The notes under the pieces are model-generated. The model had not been told where the DNA came from and did not search any database. It was given only the letters and a program-made list of their open reading frames with translations. Below, in pieces: positions 8,360-9,394 of a stretch of DNA of 9,394 nucleotides. A program made the translations under genes and the position numbers. Source of the stretch: an uncultured Roseburia sp. Lineage in GTDB: Bacteria > Bacillota > Clostridia > Lachnospirales > Lachnospiraceae. The stretch is taken from assembly GCA_905206195.1 (NCBI GenBank), contig CAJLGN010000032.1:1-9394 (forward strand), in the 5' to 3' direction. The number at the start of each line of letters is the position of its first letter. Position 1 is the first letter of the stretch.

Positions 8360-8905
8360 CTATTTGCCCGGTATCTCCCCGTACTGGTTCATATAATCGT
8401 CATCCCCCACCAAATAGTAGATGATCTGCGATTCTCTGGCGTAGGACATCCCAAGCTCCACCATCGCCGTCTCGCGTATGCCGGACAGATCGATCGCAGT
8501 GTTAATCCGCTTAAACGCTTCATCGTTGTCCGCTTTCAAATCTGTGATCTGTCGCTCCAGGCTCGCAATCTTCTTCATTCTTGCAGTTACATCGGACTGC
8601 ACTCTGATATAAAGTCCCGTGAATACACCAAACACCAGGAGCGCCATCGTGAGAAAGGCCACGTAGCTCCTGCTCATACGCAGTGCCTTCTCCTGATTCC
8701 TCCGCGCGATGCGCCTCTTTCTGCGAAGCTCCTCCTCACGTTCTTTTTCGATACGCTCCCTCTCGATGCGCGCTCTCTGACGTCTGATCGAATCGCTGTA
8801 ATCCGGCGCAGTCTCCGCTCTGCGGACGGTATTTCCATCCACATAATAGCCCCTGCCTGCCGCGTGCACGCTCCGCTCTTTTGCTCTGCCTGTCTTAACT
8901 TTCAT
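8360..8905 (-). CDS. ftsL: FtsL/DivIC-like septum protein
   Basis: A bitopic membrane protein of 181 residues with this start. Residues 1-80 are cytoplasmic and very rich in Arg and Glu (about 41-76, RRQRARIERERIEKE onward), probably a charged helix. One membrane segment spans about 81-101. An extracytoplasmic coiled coil covers about 104-138 (SLERQITDLKADND). The region ends in IRETAMVELGMSYARESQIIYY, which resembles the short conserved motif of FtsL and DivIC. In the family these proteins join DivIB to activate septal synthesis. An in-frame GTG at 8912-8914 would add 3 residues, but AAGGAAG lies too close to it and fits the ATG at 8903-8905 instead. It sits 24 bases after rsmH and 16 before the PBP, the standard ftsL slot. 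The gene is longer than a typical FtsL (about 100-130 residues) because of the N-terminal extension. Confidence 0.85.
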   Translation of the reverse strand: MKVKTGRAKERSVHAAGRGYYVDGNTVRRAETAPDYSDSIRRQRARIERERIEKEREEELRRKRRIARRNQEKALRMSRSYVAFLTMALLVFGVFTGLYIRVQSDVTARMKKIASLERQITDLKADNDEAFKRINTAIDLSGIRETAMVELGMSYARESQIIYYLVGDDDYMNQYGEIPGK

Positions 8906-8929
8906 AACTATCACTTCCTTTTAATACTG

Positions 8930-9364
8930 CTAGCTCCGCTCAAACACACGGAGTTTTGCGCTCTTTGATCTGGAATTCTCCGCGATCTCCTCCCCAGTTG
9001 GGACAATCGGCTTTCTGGTCACGACTCTCCCCTTCGATGTCTTGCCGCACACGCACACTGGAAAATCAGCCGGGCAGGTACACGGATTCTCGTTCCGCTT
9101 AAAATTCATCTTGACGATGCGATCCTCGAGAGAATGAAATGTGATGATACATAATCTTCCACCCGGAGCGAGCAGTCCAATCATCTCATCCAGACTGTCC
9201 TCAAGAACCGCAAGCTCCCTGTTCAACTCAATGCGAATCGCCTGAAAAGTGCGCTTCGCCGGATGCCCTCCCGTCACCTGGACCTTCATCGGAATCGATG
9301 CCCTTATGATCTCGGTGAGATCCCCGGCCGTTTCGATCGCCTTCTTTAAAAAGTTGTATTTTAT
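8930..9364 (-). CDS. rsmH: 16S rRNA (cytosine-1402-N4)-methyltransferase RsmH, C-terminal part; frame broken upstream
   Basis: The 3' part of rsmH (mraW), the SAM-dependent enzyme that methylates C1402 of 16S rRNA and usually opens the dcw operon. From about 9343 leftward the translation reads [19 protein letters not shown], then [39 protein letters not shown], a Cys-rich [16 protein letters not shown] stretch, [10 protein letters not shown] and a final [13 protein letters not shown], all standard for the RsmH C-terminus. The four Cys in CTC and CVC look like a metal-site pattern and are common in Firmicutes versions. Upstream the frame hits stops at 9365-9367 and 9377-9379, and RsmH similarity is lost before about 9345. 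The first ATG in the surviving frame is at 9287-9289 (119 residues), but it is an internal Met of the family, not a true start. The N-terminal SAM-binding half is outside the window or lost. The stop is 24 bases before ftsL. Confidence 0.85.
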   Translation of the reverse strand: MKYNFLKKAIETAGDLTEIIRASIPMKVQVTGGHPAKRTFQAIRIELNRELAVLEDSLDEMIGLLAPGGRLCIITFHSLEDRIVKMNFKRNENPCTCPADFPVCVCGKTSKGRVVTRKPIVPTGEEIAENSRSKSAKLRVFERS

Positions 9365-9394
9365 TTAAGTAGGATTCTAATTTCTCCTCCCATT
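9344..9394. other. AT-rich right-edge segment that does not continue RsmH
   Basis: About 50 bases at the right edge are clearly richer in A and T than the rest of the window. They encode no RsmH-like sequence in any frame. On the minus strand two frames contain stops. The third is open from the edge down to a TGA at 9228-9230 and begins [15 protein letters not shown], which I do not recognise, then runs out of frame through rsmH. All plus-strand frames contain stops. The segment could be foreign sequence, an insertion, or an assembly join. Confidence 0.4.

Noticed and set aside
8150..8968. Plus-strand open frame of 272 codons
   Set aside because: It lies antisense to the well-supported ftsL-like and PBP genes and its translation resembles no family.

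Overview
The window is a division and cell wall (dcw) gene cluster read entirely from the minus strand. It most likely comes from a Gram-positive anaerobe of the class Clostridia, probably Lachnospiraceae. That placement rests on protein style (the Cys-rich RsmH tail, the FtsL/DivIC-like and DivIB-like proteins), on two class B penicillin-binding proteins in tandem as in Firmicutes, and on AGGAGG-type ribosome binding sites. It is inference from the sequence, not a database match.

In transcription order (right to left) the genes are: the 3' part of rsmH (16S rRNA methyltransferase), an ftsL-like gene, a class B PBP in the ftsI/pbpB position, a second class B PBP in the spoVD position, mraY, murD, ftsW (spoVE position), and the 5' part of divIB/ftsQ, which runs off the left edge. 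Gaps are 24, 16, 95, 78, 182, 61 and 2 bases, and all genes are co-directional. No gene is supported on the plus strand. The order matches the Bacillus subtilis dcw cluster, except that murE is absent between spoVD and mraY, and murG and murB are absent between ftsW and divIB.

The products form one pathway and one machine. MurD and MraY make the UDP-MurNAc-peptide and lipid I precursors. FtsW polymerises glycan strands with a cognate class B PBP transpeptidase. FtsL and DivIB belong to the regulatory subcomplex that activates FtsW-PBP at the septum. Sporulating Firmicutes often use the second PBP for spore cortex.

The noncoding signals are the least routine part. The 95-base gap before the second PBP holds a nested inverted repeat whose outer arm covers that gene's Shine-Dalgarno sequence. 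A good sigma-A-type promoter (TTGATA, 17 bases, TATACT) overlaps the 3' end of the second PBP and points at mraY. A 13-bp perfect inverted repeat spans the mraY stop codon. At the right edge the RsmH reading frame collapses into about 50 AT-rich bases that encode no RsmH in any frame, suggesting an assembly join, an insertion or a frameshift. I see no wholly new system here; this is a recognisable core cluster with some unusual regulatory structure.
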